Shown here piece after piece: positions 1-5,973 of a DNA stretch of 21,218 nt. A program made the position numbers and the translations under genes. The notes below the pieces were generated by a model. That model did no database searches. It had not been told where the DNA came from and was given only the letters and a program-made list of their open reading frames with translations. The DNA lies in IMG/VR virus record IMGVR_UViG_3300030718_000386, positions 1 to 21,218 of that record; one strand, 5' to 3'. The first letter of the stretch is position 1. The number at the start of each line of letters is the position of its first letter. This DNA comes from a virus.

Positions 1-1
1 T

Positions 2-316
2 GAGGGACCGCCTGCAACACCAGGAAACGTTCGTACAGCAACACTTGCAGCAATTGTTGAACTCGTCGAACTGCTGCAAGAGATTCCATGGAAGTCTTGG
101 GCGAAGCCAAAGTCTATCGACACACAGAAAGTTGTCCATGAGTTCGCTGACGTCTTGGCGTTCATCAGTCTTCTGATGAACTATCTGGAGAAGTTGGCGG
201 ACATCACGCCCGAAGACCTAGCGGCTGCGTATGCTGATAAAATGGACATCGTCAATCAGCGTATGCTCGGCAATGTTGAGGGGTATGTCGCGCAACTAGA
301 GGAGCAAGCAGAATGA
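2..316 (+). CDS. All-alpha NTP pyrophosphatase (dimeric dUTPase/MazG-like), 5' truncated
   Basis: The gene is cut by the window edge; the last 104 residues are visible. They show the metal-binding layout of the all-alpha NTP-PPase superfamily: a helix with ExxE (E20, E23, numbered from the window edge), then PWKSW (29-33), then a second helix with ExxD (E47, D50) in HEFADVLAF. The WK.W element followed by E..DVL.F is most like phage dimeric dUTPases, but MazG-like or dCTPase activity cannot be excluded. Expected role: removing pyrophosphate from a dNTP, probably dUTP to dUMP, in the cytoplasm. ThyX, which uses dUMP, lies four genes downstream, which supports dUTP as the substrate. The stop codon TGA overlaps the ATG of the next gene (ATGA), so the two are translationally coupled. 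The true start is outside the window. Confidence 0.72.
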   Translation, partial: EGPPATPGNVRTATLAAIVELVELLQEIPWKSWAKPKSIDTQKVVHEFADVLAFISLLMNYLEKLADITPEDLAAAYADKMDIVNQRMLGNVEGYVAQLEEQAE

Positions 317-552
317 CACGTCGTTTTGGAGCGCAGTGTATTCCAACACTGCGAGTATCGCGGGATGTTCCGCTTTCAATCGCCCACATTCCTGGCGTGT
401 GGTCGCTTCGTTCAATCATGTGGTGTGGCGACCAGGAGTTCGCCCGCCTTGTCCCATTCAAGCGCCGTGCAGACCCGGGTCTAACAGAGGTTGTCGTCAA
501 GGTAACTGATGTGAGTATGCTTCGCGCCGCAGGTGGCGCTACTCAGGAGTAA
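313..552 (+). CDS. Hypothetical 79-residue protein
   Basis: I do not recognise this protein. It starts with ATG inside the ATGA overlap with the pyrophosphatase stop, with a GAGGAG site about 9 bases upstream, and ends 3 bases before the GTG of the HNH gene. That operon packing is the main reason to call it real. It is basic at the N terminus (MTRRF) and at 50-52 (KRR), has two cysteines (C9 and C38) and two tryptophans, and shows no membrane segment or signal peptide. An open frame on the opposite strand (252-500) lacks this gene context and is a shadow. A small phage protein of unknown function is all that can be said. Confidence 0.6.
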   Translation: MTRRFGAQCIPTLRVSRDVPLSIAHIPGVWSLRSIMWCGDQEFARLVPFKRRADPGLTEVVVKVTDVSMLRAAGGATQE

Positions 553-555
553 GCA

Positions 556-1107
556 GTGAATCTCCAGGATTCCTTGCTTCGCTATGGAAGCGCCGTGCGC
601 CAGAAGTATGGGTTCACGGCGCTTGTAGAGCGAACATCCGGTGGATACTACGTACGCCTGTCTGAAGGAAGCGAAGAGCCACACTTTCAAGAGGTTTACG
701 AAACTCTTGATGTCGTTGTCGGCTTGTTCGCTGAAACATGTTCTTGGCGACCAAGTGTCGATCAACCCTGTGTTGTCATTCCATTCCCAGCAGAATCGAG
801 CAGTCACGGCGCTCCCTACTCGCGAATATACGTCGAGCGGTTTTGGTCGAAGGTCGATACAACCGGCGAGTGCTGGGTATGGACGGGCAATCGTAACACA
901 TCAAGCGGTTTCGGAATGGCGCGTACTGAGCACGGCCGTATGCTTGCGCACCGTGTTTCTTGGGAGTTGACACACGGAATGCAACTTGCCGCAGATGAAT
1001 ACATTCTGCACAATTCCCAGGAAGATGGCTGTGGCAACATCCTTTGCGTTCGTCCACAACATCTCTACAAGACAACCGAGCGCCGTGTAAACAGACGCAC
1101 TGCGTAA
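556..1107 (+). CDS. HNH endonuclease-type protein with extra N-terminal region
   Basis: The start is GTG at 556, with AGGAG at 545-549 overlapping the preceding stop; no ATG fits better. Residues 96-183 match the phage HNH layout of the form FW.KV...G.CW.W.G, then AHR.SWEL..G, LH, C..P.HL and a final Asn: FWSKVD (96-101), CWVWTG (106-111), AHRVSWELTHG (131-141), LH (151-152), CVRPQHL (164-170), N179. C159 and C164 could help hold a metal. The central position that is often Asn (CVNP) is Arg here. The first ~90 residues are not part of the HNH fold and I do not recognise them. HNH proteins of this kind are usually free-standing homing or nicking enzymes; its place inside a nucleotide-metabolism operon fits a homing insertion. 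Catalytic activity is not certain. Confidence 0.75.
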   Translation: MNLQDSLLRYGSAVRQKYGFTALVERTSGGYYVRLSEGSEEPHFQEVYETLDVVVGLFAETCSWRPSVDQPCVVIPFPAESSSHGAPYSRIYVERFWSKVDTTGECWVWTGNRNTSSGFGMARTEHGRMLAHRVSWELTHGMQLAADEYILHNSQEDGCGNILCVRPQHLYKTTERRVNRRTA

Positions 1108-1122
1108 CTGAAAGACGAGGCT

Positions 1123-1131
1123 TGGTATAGA
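1123..1131 (+). promoter_or_regulatory. Candidate extended -10 promoter before the DUF1643-thyX pair
   Basis: The 130-bp spacer 1108-1237 is the only sizeable gap in the + strand block, so a promoter would be expected here. TGGTATAGA fits an extended -10 (TG, one base, TATAGA). No convincing -35 is seen about 17 bases upstream, so this is weak. Confidence 0.25.
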
Positions 1132-1195
1132 CGCCCAACTTCCGTATCGTTGTGGTGTAACGGGAAGACACTGGAGTCATTACCATCACACACGA

Positions 1196-1221
1196 GATAC
1201 ATACTCACAACGTCATGTATC
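1196..1221 (+). promoter_or_regulatory. Inverted repeat (hairpin or operator) just before the DUF1643 ribosome binding site
   Basis: GATACAT (1196-1202) and ATGTATC (1215-1221) are a perfect 7-bp inverted repeat around a 12-base centre. The right arm ends 3 bases before the AGGAG site (1225-1229) of the gene starting at 1238. In RNA the hairpin could shield or expose that site; in DNA it could be an operator. There is no U-run, so it is not an intrinsic terminator. Confidence 0.45.
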
Positions 1222-1237
1222 AGTAGGAGAAACGACA

Positions 1238-1786
1238 ATGGGAGGTACACCTGAAGTACAAAACGCGGTTATCTCGGACGACGAAAAGTATCGCTATGTG
1301 CTTGTTCGTCAGTGGGATACTTCACGGCCGCTCGTCGTCTTTCTGATGCTCAATCCCAGCACAGCAGACGGCTCGCAGGATGACGCGACAACTCGCTCGT
1401 GTAGAGCAATTGCACAGAATAGCGGGTTCGGCGGAATGCTGTTCGTTAATCTGTATGCCTATCGAGCGAAGAATCCAAGCACGCTGTACATGGTGCAAGA
1501 CCCTATCGGACCCGACAACGATAAGTCGCTTCGTTGGGTGTGCGCTCGCGCCGAGAAAATAATCGTCGCCTGGGGAAACAGGGGACCAAGCGTCGTTGCG
1601 AATCAGATACTCCATGTGATGAACGTGCTGAGCAGCTATTGGGATGTCATGTATTCCCTGGGCACAACGAATCAGGGCCAACCTACACATCCACGGTTCA
1701 TCGCTCCCGATGTAGAACTCATTCCGTTCGACGTTCGGGAATATCTGGTGAGTGAGCGCGCAGTTTTGGAGGACACGTCTGTATGA
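1238..1786 (+). CDS. DUF1643 family protein
   Basis: The start at 1238 is set by AGGAG (1225-1229) with 8-base spacing. The protein carries the DUF1643 signature along its length: R..Y.L.R.W (19-26), MLNPSTAD (37-44), DDATTRSC (48-55), FVNLYAYRAKNP (69-80), GPDND (91-95), IVAWG (109-113), and a C-terminal LGTT..GQPTHPRF, where most members have HPLY. Its length (182) is a little above the usual size. DUF1643 occurs in many phages and bacteria; I know of no established reaction for it. It probably acts in the cytoplasm. It overlaps ThyX by ATGA, so the two are co-translated, which hints at a link to nucleotide metabolism but does not prove one. Confidence 0.88.
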   Translation: MGGTPEVQNAVISDDEKYRYVLVRQWDTSRPLVVFLMLNPSTADGSQDDATTRSCRAIAQNSGFGGMLFVNLYAYRAKNPSTLYMVQDPIGPDNDKSLRWVCARAEKIIVAWGNRGPSVVANQILHVMNVLSSYWDVMYSLGTTNQGQPTHPRFIAPDVELIPFDVREYLVSERAVLEDTSV

Positions 1787-2661
1787 ATCCTGACGACCCG
1801 CGAAGTGAAGTATACAGTGACCCTGAGCCACCACTTCGTGTAGTAACCACACCGCGATTCTATGTTCTTGCTCGCCCGCATCTCGACATGGCCGCCGTGG
1901 AAGCGTACCTGGCGGACGAGGGAAAGATTGCCGAGCAAGGGAGTCCGCTTACGTGGGTGCGAAGCAATCGACCAGAAGACCCATCTGCAAGCGACGCTGA
2001 CTTGCTTGTGGAGTTTGGCGGACGCGTTTGCTATAACTCATTCGGCCACAATCAGGGGCGTCGCTCAACCGCAGCGTACGTAGAGAACATTCTCGAGAAT
2101 CAACACGGCAGCGTCCTTGAACACGCGGTGTGGTCACTTCTCATCGCTGACATCAGTCGTGGATTGAGCCACGAACTTGTTCGTCACCGCCAGTTCTCTT
2201 TCAGTCAGCAATCGAGCCGGTATGTCACGGCGCGCCGTGAAGCGGTCTTGCCGCCACAACTGGATGCGCTGCCGTCGCTGCAAGCAACGTGGGTAAAACT
2301 CGTTACAGAGGAGTTTGAGGCGCAGGAGTACCTGGTGCGATGGTACGAGGTGAAAGATTCGATAACGCAGACGACCACTGAGTCTGTGGCGCAGAACACG
2401 GCGCGAAGGAAGCGGGCAAAAGAAGTCGGCCGGTCGGCAATGCCAACGGCCGCAGTTACACGCTTGCTTATGACGGGGAATGCGCGCGCATGGCGCTGGT
2501 TCCTTGAAGTTCGAGGCAGTCTTGCTGCTGAGCCAGAGATACGCCGTTTGGCGTGTTCGTTGCTTCCCGTGTTCATTGCCGAGTCGCCATTCTTGTTTGG
2601 AGATATGGCGGTGTCAGATGAAGGTGGGGCGCATGTCGTCTGCGCCCATCATAAAGTCTAG
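1783..2661 (+). CDS. thyX: Flavin-dependent thymidylate synthase ThyX
   Basis: ThyX makes dTMP from dUMP with methylene-tetrahydrofolate, NADPH and FAD. The defining motif RHRx7S is at R134-H135-R136 to S144, inside RHRQFSFSQQSSRY. Upstream is the HxSVLEH element (H108 to H114), and downstream the NAR..RWF..VR (233-244) and EIRRLA (252-257) helices that line the active site. At 292 residues it is longer than the typical 220-250; the extra length is a ~30-residue N-terminal extension and a segment at about 180-215. The ATG sits in an ATGA overlap with the DUF1643 stop. The last 48 bp overlap the end of the convergent - strand gene. With the pyrophosphatase at the window edge it forms a dUTP to dUMP to dTMP route, giving the phage its own thymidylate supply. 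Confidence 0.95.
   Translation: MNPDDPRSEVYSDPEPPLRVVTTPRFYVLARPHLDMAAVEAYLADEGKIAEQGSPLTWVRSNRPEDPSASDADLLVEFGGRVCYNSFGHNQGRRSTAAYVENILENQHGSVLEHAVWSLLIADISRGLSHELVRHRQFSFSQQSSRYVTARREAVLPPQLDALPSLQATWVKLVTEEFEAQEYLVRWYEVKDSITQTTTESVAQNTARRKRAKEVGRSAMPTAAVTRLLMTGNARAWRWFLEVRGSLAAEPEIRRLACSLLPVFIAESPFLFGDMAVSDEGGAHVVCAHHKV
2226..2239. repeat. Palindrome made of two head-to-head CACGGCG words
   Basis: CACGGCGCGCCGTG is a perfect 14-bp palindrome inside thyX, formed by one CACGGCG directly abutting one CGCCGTG. It lies within coding sequence and belongs to the window-wide motif described in the findings. Confidence 0.85.
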
Positions 2662-2883
2662 TTGCGCTTTCCACTCAGCGTCGAATGGCGCAGCTTCAAG
2701 GTCACCATGCATGTATCCATGAGTAACCAACCAGCGGGCAAATGTCCATCGTTGTTTGCAAATAGCAACATCACGGTCACTGGCGAACACCGGGTCACAC
2801 CAAAACTGCTCTCGCAAAGCGAGTAACCGTTTTCGTTGACCCGGTGTCCACATATAAGGAGATTGCGCTTTTGGTGCCTCCAT
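2614..2883 (-). CDS. Hypothetical 89-residue protein, last gene of the - strand block
   Basis: I do not recognise this protein. It is soluble-looking, rich in Trp and Arg/Lys (QRKRLLALREQFW at 16-28; CKQRWTFARWLVTHG at 42-56), with no membrane segment. It follows the holin candidate after 17 bp in the same direction. The ribosome site is weak (a CAGGA directly before the ATG); M11 at 2853 is an alternative start but has no site at all. Its last 48 bp are antisense to the 3' end of thyX. Position at the end of a lysis cassette could suggest a lysis or late regulatory role, but nothing in the sequence shows this. Confidence 0.55.
   Translation of the reverse strand: MEAPKAQSPYMWTPGQRKRLLALREQFWCDPVFASDRDVAICKQRWTFARWLVTHGYMHGDLEAAPFDAEWKAQLDFMMGADDMRPTFI
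2627..2647. terminator. GC-rich hairpin in the convergent overlap
   Basis: GGGCGCA (2627-2633), a 7-base loop, and TGCGCCC (2641-2647) form a perfect 7-bp GC-rich stem inside the region shared by the 3' ends of thyX and the 89-residue gene. It could stop or slow transcription from both sides. Neither side has a U-run, so it is not a classic intrinsic terminator. Confidence 0.3.
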
Positions 2884-2900
2884 GTCCTGCCGGGCGCTTT

Positions 2901-3374
2901 CTATACGAGTGGAACGCCTGGCGCTTCAGGAGCAGCCGCCGTGACCGGTTGCACGCCTGGCGCTTCGGCGTCTGACGGCATCTCGGCCGCAGCGAGTTGT
3001 TGTGTCAGAGTAGTCTCGACACTTTCCACGGCGGGAGTAATCGCAGCAGCGGCGACCGCCGTGACAGATGTCGGATTGCTTTTCGTCAGCGCAGTCTTCC
3101 ATTGCATAGCGGCGCGTAGTGTAGCAAGCGTCGCGGCAATGAGAAAGACGTAGATAACTTGCTGCCAGTTTAGTGCAGCGAAGTTGAGGGTGTAGAGATA
3201 CTGGCCGACCACGGTGCAACCACCGGCGAGGCCCGCGAGCAAGAAGCCGCCAACGAGTTTGAGGATGGCTTGCTCTAGCGGCGTGAGTGGAACGAGTGCT
3301 TTTGCGCGATACCAAATACCCAGCACAGGAATGTTCTGGAGATTACGCGGCTGCTTTGGTTGTACTGTCGTCAT
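2901..3374 (-). CDS. Putative two-helix holin
   Basis: The start is ATG at 3374, preceded by GAGGAA (complement of 3382-3387) at 7 bases; the open frame runs further upstream but that part lies wholly inside the Ntn hydrolase gene and has no site. The 157-residue product has two membrane segments, about 36-60 (ILKLVGGFLLAGLAGG) and 69-91 (WQQVIYVFLIAATLATL), joined by a short turn, then a ~60-residue Ala/Val/Pro/Thr-rich soluble tail. Small two-helix membrane proteins next to an endolysin are usually holins, which open the inner membrane at lysis. Its start overlaps the previous gene by 32 bp, so translation is probably coupled. No specific holin family is recognised, and another small membrane role is possible. 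Confidence 0.6.
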   Translation of the reverse strand: MTTVQPKQPRNLQNIPVLGIWYRAKALVPLTPLEQAILKLVGGFLLAGLAGGCTVVGQYLYTLNFAALNWQQVIYVFLIAATLATLRAAMQWKTALTKSNPTSVTAVAAAAITPAVESVETTLTQQLAAAEMPSDAEAPGVQPVTAAAPEAPGVPLV

Positions 3375-3981
3375 CTGCCTGTTCCTCGTCTTCGTCTTCG
3401 TCTTCATCTTCATCATCCGGCGGACCTTCGTATGTCCGTTCGCTTTCATGGACGTGGAGAATAGTAAATGGCGCGCGTACACCAAGCGAATGGTATTCAC
3501 TCGCACGTAATGCAAGCTCAATTCGCGCCTCGGGTTCCATGCTCGGCGTAGCATAAAATACTCCGAGCGCAATATCTTCGCCTGACCCTGACGCGTCATA
3601 GAGTGTTGCTGCTTCTCCCACTTGGAAGTCGGACGTAATCTGAAACAAGTGACCGCGGTATCCAATAAGGAAGTTGCCGCCGTATTCCGCTTCATCTAGT
3701 TTGCGAGTATAGCCACCCGCCGTGAAGACGTCGCGGACTGCTTCGATGAAGCGAACGACCATGTATTCCTCGACGTCCATAGTGTCTGGGTGTCGAGGAA
3801 TAATAAGTCCGTAGTGCAAAAGTTGCATCATACGGAATGAGCCACAACCTGCAATCAGAGTGTCGCCGACGCGGAATACTTTCTTGTCAATACGCGTCGT
3901 TATCTGTGACATGTTGCTCGCGGCTGAGTCCGCAGCGACATACACGGTGCCATCTTGCACAATCCCAGCAATGCACGTCAT
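3343..3981 (-). CDS. Proteasome-beta/HslV-like Ntn hydrolase with acidic tail
   Basis: This 212-residue protein begins MTCIAGIVQDG and fits the T1 (proteasome) peptidase family residue by residue. After loss of Met, Thr becomes residue 1 (nucleophile), D17 lies in VAADSA and K33 in IDKKV, the canonical spacing. Later come AGCGS (44-48), the SGSG..IALG element (131-140) and a final strand VRAPFTILHV (168-177). This is the fold of self-activating N-terminal-nucleophile proteases. The last 24 residues are almost all Asp/Glu (189-205), encoded by a GAAGAC/GATGAA simple repeat. The site GGAGG is 6 bases from the ATG. It sits between the C39-like lysin and the holin candidate. No regulatory ATPase partner is visible here. 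Its substrate is unknown; the acidic tail may be a docking or solubility element. Confidence 0.8.
   Translation of the reverse strand: MTCIAGIVQDGTVYVAADSAASNMSQITTRIDKKVFRVGDTLIAGCGSFRMMQLLHYGLIIPRHPDTMDVEEYMVVRFIEAVRDVFTAGGYTRKLDEAEYGGNFLIGYRGHLFQITSDFQVGEAATLYDASGSGEDIALGVFYATPSMEPEARIELALRASEYHSLGVRAPFTILHVHESERTYEGPPDDEDEDEDEDEEQADDDSTTKAAA
3387..3417. repeat. Simple repeat coding the Asp/Glu tail
   Basis: A GTCTTC/ATCTTC-type hexanucleotide run (on the + strand) encodes the alternating Asp-Glu tail of the Ntn hydrolase and borders the ribosome binding site of the holin candidate. Such runs can change copy number by slippage. Confidence 0.7.
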
Positions 3982-4041
3982 TCTATACCTCCGCCAACGA
4001 ACTCCTGACGTAGCAGGACGACCAGCCCGCCGTGTAAGAAG

Positions 4042-5082
4042 TTAGGCGGTTGGCGTAGCGATAGCCGCTTGCAAGGCTTTGTCGAATGCGATGAGCGCAG
4101 CAAGCGCACTTTGTCCTTCAGCGTTGATAGCAATTTGCTTTTCCAGCGTGTCGATTTGTGCTTGAAGACTTGCGTTCAAGGCGTCGAGTTTCTGCACGGT
4201 GGCGAGTGCGGCGTCGCGTCCCGTTCGCGCGAAAAGCAGTTCAGCGCCGGTGGGTGCGCGCATGACGGTAGGACCGCTTGCGACTGCTTTGTCCGGCGTA
4301 GGAGCATACGCCAGGACTGAATCTTGGAAGTATTGCAGCGAGCCGTATCCCCAGCGTGTGTCAGATTCGACCACGGTGGCGACTTGCAATTCTTCGGTGA
4401 TAGGCTCGTCTGCTGCGCTCCAGGCGTTTGTGCGGATGAAGTCAGCGAAACCGTGTTGTACGTTCTTGCCATTCGGCGCCGTGATGATGCCGTTGGCGTC
4501 AGTCCAGCCTGCTGGTACCACGGATGTACCTCCAATGTTGATGATGTCGAGGACGAGCATACCACACGGTGTGGCTGCATTCAAGTCGGCGTATGAGTAG
4601 AGAACGAGGTTCTGGTTCGCCGCCCAGTTGTCGCCATCTGCAACCCAGTAACCGAGTGTGTCGAGGCCCAGAATGCAAATGAAGTGGTAGTGTACGCCAG
4701 TTTCGTCACCAGGCAAACCTGCGCCCGCCGTGGCAACCTGCATGACAATGGGACGGATGCCTGCTTGCGCAAGAATCTCAGCGTGCCAGTCATGTTGAAA
4801 GGGTTCTTGGTATGCCCAGTTCGTGAAAATGACGCCATGTTTTACAGCGACTTCTTGCGCCAAGTCCCAGATTGTACTTGCTCCATTGGCGCTCGCCCAA
4901 CCTTTGCTCTTCATGTCTTGTGTCATAGCGAGCATGTATTGAGATTCTTGCGCAATGGTTTCAACAATTCCAAACGCAGAAGCAAGCGCGACGGTCAGGG
5001 CGGTTTCACCGCACGTACCGGTATATCCTCCCCAGAACTCACTGAGGTGTGTTGGGTTAGGGCACATTCGTATAATAGACAT
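4042..5082 (-). CDS. C39-like cysteine peptidase, putative endolysin
   Basis: The start is ATG at 5082 with a GAGAG site about 9 bases upstream; a TTG three codons earlier is less likely. Residues 1 to about 175 look like a papain-fold C39-type peptidase: catalytic Cys24 in GTCGETAL at the start of a helix, His133 (or His131) in VHYHFICILG, and Asp149 or Asp151 in YWVADGDNW. The middle has no motif I recognise. The C terminus (about 280-340) is a likely coiled coil (ATVQKLDALNASLQAQI), which could serve oligomerisation or wall binding. Next to a holin candidate, the obvious role is peptidoglycan cleavage at lysis. There is no signal peptide, so it would need the holin to leave the cell. A virion-associated role is the main alternative. 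Confidence 0.68.
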   Translation of the reverse strand: MSIIRMCPNPTHLSEFWGGYTGTCGETALTVALASAFGIVETIAQESQYMLAMTQDMKSKGWASANGASTIWDLAQEVAVKHGVIFTNWAYQEPFQHDWHAEILAQAGIRPIVMQVATAGAGLPGDETGVHYHFICILGLDTLGYWVADGDNWAANQNLVLYSYADLNAATPCGMLVLDIINIGGTSVVPAGWTDANGIITAPNGKNVQHGFADFIRTNAWSAADEPITEELQVATVVESDTRWGYGSLQYFQDSVLAYAPTPDKAVASGPTVMRAPTGAELLFARTGRDAALATVQKLDALNASLQAQIDTLEKQIAINAEGQSALAALIAFDKALQAAIATPTA

Positions 5083-5153
5083 AGCGAGCAACTCTCATTC
5101 TGTGACTGGTGTCTTCTCTCATTGTATGGCGTCGGGTTTAGGTGCGGCTTTCT

Positions 5154-5636
5154 TTATCCCAGGAGTCCTGGGAACTGAGGCGCAAGCGCACGGGCGATGT
5201 CATTGGGTGAAACAAGGCTAACGTCGATGTCATCTGGGGGCAAGGGATATTCTGCCATCCAAAGAAACGAAACAACAAGATCGCTGCAATCAAGCGTCTT
5301 CGTGTCAATAAGGTAGGGACCGTACGGAAAGACCATTGTCCATGCTTGCGCGAGAATATCAAGCCACCCGTACCTATCTCCAACGCGTTTGATCGCCCAC
5401 ATCAAAGCCTGCGCAAGTTGAGGACCGGTCGGCAATTTTTCTCCAACGGGCACGCAGACAACACGGGGCCCAGTTGGTATATCGTGCATCACGACGCCCC
5501 GTGTCAACGCCCCGATTGACTGCCCGTTTCCTATGTCCACTTCGACGTGACAGTATTGTCCTTTTGTACGCCACATAATCAAGCGGTCGCCCAAACTGTT
5601 TGGATTGCCACGTACGAGCAAGATGTCACCACGCAT
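5154..5636 (-). CDS. Permuted papain-like (YiiX/NlpC-P60-type) cysteine hydrolase
   Basis: The start is ATG at 5636, preceded by AGGGG at 7 bases and lying 4 bases after the stop of the BppU-like gene; an in-frame ATG at 5666 would overlap that gene. The order of active-site residues is His first, Cys second: MRGDILLVRG at the N terminus, H30 in YCHVEVDIGNG and C117 in LDCSDLVVSF. That is the circularly permuted NlpC/P60 arrangement. Family members cleave amide bonds in peptidoglycan or lipids. Placed between tail-fibre genes and the C39-like lysin, it could be a second wall hydrolase carried on the virion or used at lysis. No signal peptide or membrane segment is visible. A 7-bp stem with a three-base loop (5157-5173) lies directly before its stop codon. 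Confidence 0.68.
   Translation of the reverse strand: MRGDILLVRGNPNSLGDRLIMWRTKGQYCHVEVDIGNGQSIGALTRGVVMHDIPTGPRVVCVPVGEKLPTGPQLAQALMWAIKRVGDRYGWLDILAQAWTMVFPYGPYLIDTKTLDCSDLVVSFLWMAEYPLPPDDIDVSLVSPNDIARALAPQFPGLLG
5157..5173. repeat. Tight hairpin at the end of the permuted hydrolase gene
   Basis: TCCCAGG, AGT, CCTGGGA is a perfect 7-bp stem with a triloop, ending at the TAA (5154-5156). It precedes the 71-bp spacer before the C39-like gene. On the - strand it is followed by an A-rich stretch, not a U-run, so transcription termination is not supported; RNA processing or translation spacing is possible. Confidence 0.5.
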
Positions 5637-5640
5637 TGCA

Positions 5641-5970
5641 TTACCCCTGTAGAATCGTGAAGTCAACAGGCAGACTTTTCCACGTCTTTCCGTTTGGCAT
5701 GACTGCTTGTATTAAAAAGCGATAGGTTCCTGCTTGCGCGACATCTGCATCAGCGAATGCATACGTTATCTGCCCAGCGGTTGCTGTAATGATCGTTACA
5801 CTACCAGCAAGCGCCGTGAAGACATTCGGGGCTCGCCCGTCTTTTCGTTGTACTCGCGCCGTGATGCTTGCTGCTGAAACTCCCGTGAGGTCAAGTGCGC
5901 TCGTCGCTGACTGCTTGAGCGTCAGTGGCAGCTGTGTATACGTGTGTCCCTGCACCCAAACAATACCCAT
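5641..5970 (-). CDS. BppU-like baseplate domain protein
   Basis: This 109-residue protein resembles only the N-terminal domain of the BppU/DUF2479 baseplate upper proteins: a hydrophobic first strand (LPLTLKQ), DLTGVSAASITARVQR.DG, then a GSVTIITATAGQITYAF..ADVAQAGTYRF core and a closing strand VDFTILQG. The GQITY.F..ADV..AGTYRF pattern is the best mark. BppU attaches receptor-binding proteins to the baseplate; here the C-terminal part is missing, so it is probably an adapter or a small decorating protein. A GGAG site lies 6 bases before the ATG, and only 3 bases separate it from the stop of the long repeat protein, so the two are likely made together and may bind each other. Confidence 0.7.
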   Translation of the reverse strand: MGIVWVQGHTYTQLPLTLKQSATSALDLTGVSAASITARVQRKDGRAPNVFTALAGSVTIITATAGQITYAFADADVAQAGTYRFLIQAVMPNGKTWKSLPVDFTILQG

Positions 5971-5973
5971 TGT

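Noticed and set aside
1141-1200. tRNA-like D-arm (GTGT, AACGGGAAG loop, ACAC at 1155-1171)
   Set aside because: There is no paired acceptor stem, no matching anticodon stem and no TTCRA T-arm downstream.
3287-3556. Open frame on the + strand with a poly-Ser run
   Set aside because: It is the shadow of the Asp/Glu simple repeat in the Ntn hydrolase gene.
2901-3695. A longer 264-residue reading of the holin candidate
   Set aside because: The extra N-terminal part lies entirely inside the Ntn hydrolase gene and has no ribosome site; ATG at 3374 has one.
5092-5125. Direct repeat AATGAGAG (- strand) twice in the spacer before the C39-like gene
   Set aside because: It is only 8 bp, with two copies 24 bp apart; this is too little to call a regulatory site.
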